The notes under the pieces are model-generated. The model saw only the letters and a list, made by a program, of their open reading frames with translations, made no database searches and had not been told where the DNA came from. Both the position numbers and the translations under genes were made by a program. This document shows, one piece after another, positions 5,887 to 6,412 of a stretch of 6,412 bases of DNA. Positions within the stretch are counted from its first letter, which is position 1. Each line of letters begins with the position of its first letter. This stretch comes from Thermoplasmata archaeon (GTDB taxonomy: Archaea; Thermoplasmatota; Thermoplasmata; Lutacidiplasmatales; UBA184), in contig JAKAPG010000095.1 of assembly GCA_021823085.1 (NCBI GenBank), forward strand, positions 1 through 6,412. Reading direction: 5' to 3'.

Positions 5887-5926
5887 CGGACCGGATCGGG
5901 AGAGATCCCGATCGTCCCTGGGTCCG
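5887..5926. other. Compound hairpin with GAGA (GNRA) tetraloop
   Basis: The inner arms GATCGGGA (5894-5901) and TCCCGATC (5906-5913) form a perfect 8-bp stem around loop GAGA, a GNRA tetraloop on the plus strand. The outer arms CGGACC (5887-5892) and GGTCCG (5921-5926) add a 6-bp stem, with one unpaired base on the left and seven on the right. It lies in the gap between two convergent genes, so it may be a transcription terminator or RNA 3'-end stabiliser, or part of an unrecognised small RNA. It does not match tRNA or another RNA family known to me. Confidence 0.45.
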
Positions 5927-6001
5927 AACCTCTTCGGCTCGGTTCCCTGGCCAAAACGGGCGGGGGCCGTAGCCCGGTGACGGCGGGTCCCGGCGGCCGA
6001 A

Positions 6002-6029
6002 CTACGGCGTCCAGGTCGGACCGCCGTAG
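6002..6029 (-). terminator. Stable hairpin spanning the oxidoreductase stop codon
   Basis: On the plus strand CTACGGC+GTCC (6002-6012) pairs with GGAC (6018-6021) and GCCGTAG (6023-6029). This is an 11-bp stem with one bulged C (6022) and loop AGGTC. In the minus-strand transcript it covers the last codons and the TAG stop of the oxidoreductase. A T4 run lies about 45 nt further downstream, so it is not a classic intrinsic terminator, but 3'-end formation or mRNA protection is plausible. A third copy of the outer arm, GCCGTAG at 5966-5972, could compete for the 6002-6008 arm. Confidence 0.4.
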
Positions 6030-6412
6030 CCGCTCGGGAGCTCGGGCGGATCGGGCCCGCCGAACGGATCGGGCCGCCGCTCGGGGGCGCGCCCGTGCTT
6101 CTTCGCGAGGTAGGCGTCGATCGCGGCGGCGGCCCGTTCGCCCGCGCCCATCGCATGGACCACCGAGCGACCGCCGGTCGCAAAGACCCCTTCGACGTCC
6201 GTCATCCAGCCTTCGCGCTTACCTTCGGGCCAACCCATCGAAGCGAACTTGAAGTCGTAATCCGGGTCGAACCCGGAGACGTCCGCGACCTCGCCGACCG
6301 CGACGATGACCATGTCGCACTCGATCGTCTCATCGGAGTTCGGCACTGTGACGAGCGTGCGCCGCCCCTTTGGGTCCAACGGTCCGTGCTCCGTGCGCTC
6401 CACGACGATGCC
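6002..6412 (-). CDS. GltD-like FAD/NAD(P)-dependent oxidoreductase (C-terminal part)
   Basis: The frame is open through the right edge (G-I-V-V-E-R at the edge), so only the last 136 residues are present. The GTG at 6401-6403 is internal. CDMVIVAVGEVADVSG is the usual end of the NAD(P)H-binding domain in two-dinucleotide-fold flavoproteins (consensus D-x-V-I-x-A-x-G). TDVEGVFATGGRSVVHAMGAGERAAAAIDAYL matches the FAD-domain return segment of glutamate synthase small-subunit (GltD)-type and related pyridine-nucleotide disulfide oxidoreductases. In most members this segment reads A-x-G-D, with the Asp contacting FAD; here it reads ATGGR. The helix after it (VVHAMGAGERAA) fits the GltD family pattern of an A-x-x-x-G-R/E-x-A-A helix. 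The tail from about residue 110 is Pro/Gly-rich and probably disordered. The likely role is electron transfer between NAD(P)H and an unknown partner; neighbours off the window would be needed to name it. Confidence 0.85.
   Translation of the reverse strand, partial: GIVVERTEHGPLDPKGRRTLVTVPNSDETIECDMVIVAVGEVADVSGFDPDYDFKFASMGWPEGKREGWMTDVEGVFATGGRSVVHAMGAGERAAAAIDAYLAKKHGRAPERRPDPFGGPDPPELPSGYGGPTWTP

Larger units (their letters stand above)
5841..6001. other. Hairpin-rich convergent intergenic region
   Basis: No convincing gene is seen between the last hydrophobic segment of the broken gene and the oxidoreductase stop, although one plus-strand frame stays open to the TAG at 5970-5972. The stretch contains several inverted repeats, listed separately. 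The only T-run on the minus strand is CGTTTTGG at about 5953-5960, which could contribute to oxidoreductase termination. Confidence 0.4.

Noticed and set aside
5921..5945. A possible tRNA T-arm (GGTTCGGACC on the minus strand)
   Set aside because: The bases around it do not form the 5-bp stem with a seven-base loop, and no acceptor, anticodon or D arm can be drawn at the right distances.
5464..6252. A single 262-residue open frame on the plus strand
   Set aside because: After the first membrane helix it becomes Ser/Arg-rich low-complexity sequence typical of an out-of-frame GC-rich read, and it runs over the convergent oxidoreductase gene.
1..6412. CRISPR arrays, insertion sequences, integrases or attachment sites
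   Set aside because: No spaced direct repeats, transposase motifs or terminal inverted repeats with target duplications were seen; the longest repeats are about ten bases.

Overview
The window is GC-rich (roughly two thirds G+C by eye) and densely coding. It holds six recognisable genes and one probably broken gene. Both edges cut through genes. The lineage cannot be fixed from the sequence. The mix of a GH15 glucoamylase-like enzyme, an OtsA/TreT-like glycosyltransferase, a short three-helix MscS channel, a SPASM-like radical SAM enzyme and an RhlE-like helicase would fit a GC-rich uncultured archaeon (for example Thermoplasmatota) or a GC-rich bacterium. One textbook Shine-Dalgarno (5454-5463) and another good one (3142-3146) show that SD-led initiation is used. 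Other genes have poor SDs, and the helicase apparently starts at TTG.

Layout, left to right: (1) the C-terminal part of a GH15 glucoamylase/trehalase-family enzyme, + strand, ending at 523; (2) convergent to it after 13 nt, a radical SAM protein with C-terminal cluster cysteines, - strand, 537-1583; (3) a divergent control region, 1593-1771, with a 9-bp motif mirrored next to both flanking start codons and a leader hairpin; (4) a GT-B glycosyltransferase, + strand, 1772-3151, whose N-terminal half resembles trehalose-phosphate synthase (GT20) and whose C-terminal half is GT4-like; (5) an MscS-type mechanosensitive channel, 3154-3957, in the same operon and translationally close; (6) convergent with a one-nucleotide gap, a DEAD-box RNA helicase, - strand, 3959-5239; (7) an upstream gap, 5240-5463, with a perfect 8-bp inverted repeat; (8) a small multi-helix membrane protein, + strand, from 5464, with an ideal SD but a reading frame that appears to change three times; (9) a hairpin-rich gap, about 5841-6001; (10) the C-terminal part of a GltD-like FAD/NAD(P) oxidoreductase, - strand, 6002 to the right edge.

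The most coherent biological theme is glucan/trehalose and osmotic handling. A putative trehalose-forming or related glycosyltransferase is co-transcribed with a mechanosensitive osmolyte valve, and an alpha-glucan (possibly trehalose) hydrolase of GH15 lies nearby. That link is inferred from gene order and motifs, not shown. The radical SAM enzyme shares the control region with the glycosyltransferase, so the two may be co-regulated. Nothing mobile and no CRISPR array was seen.
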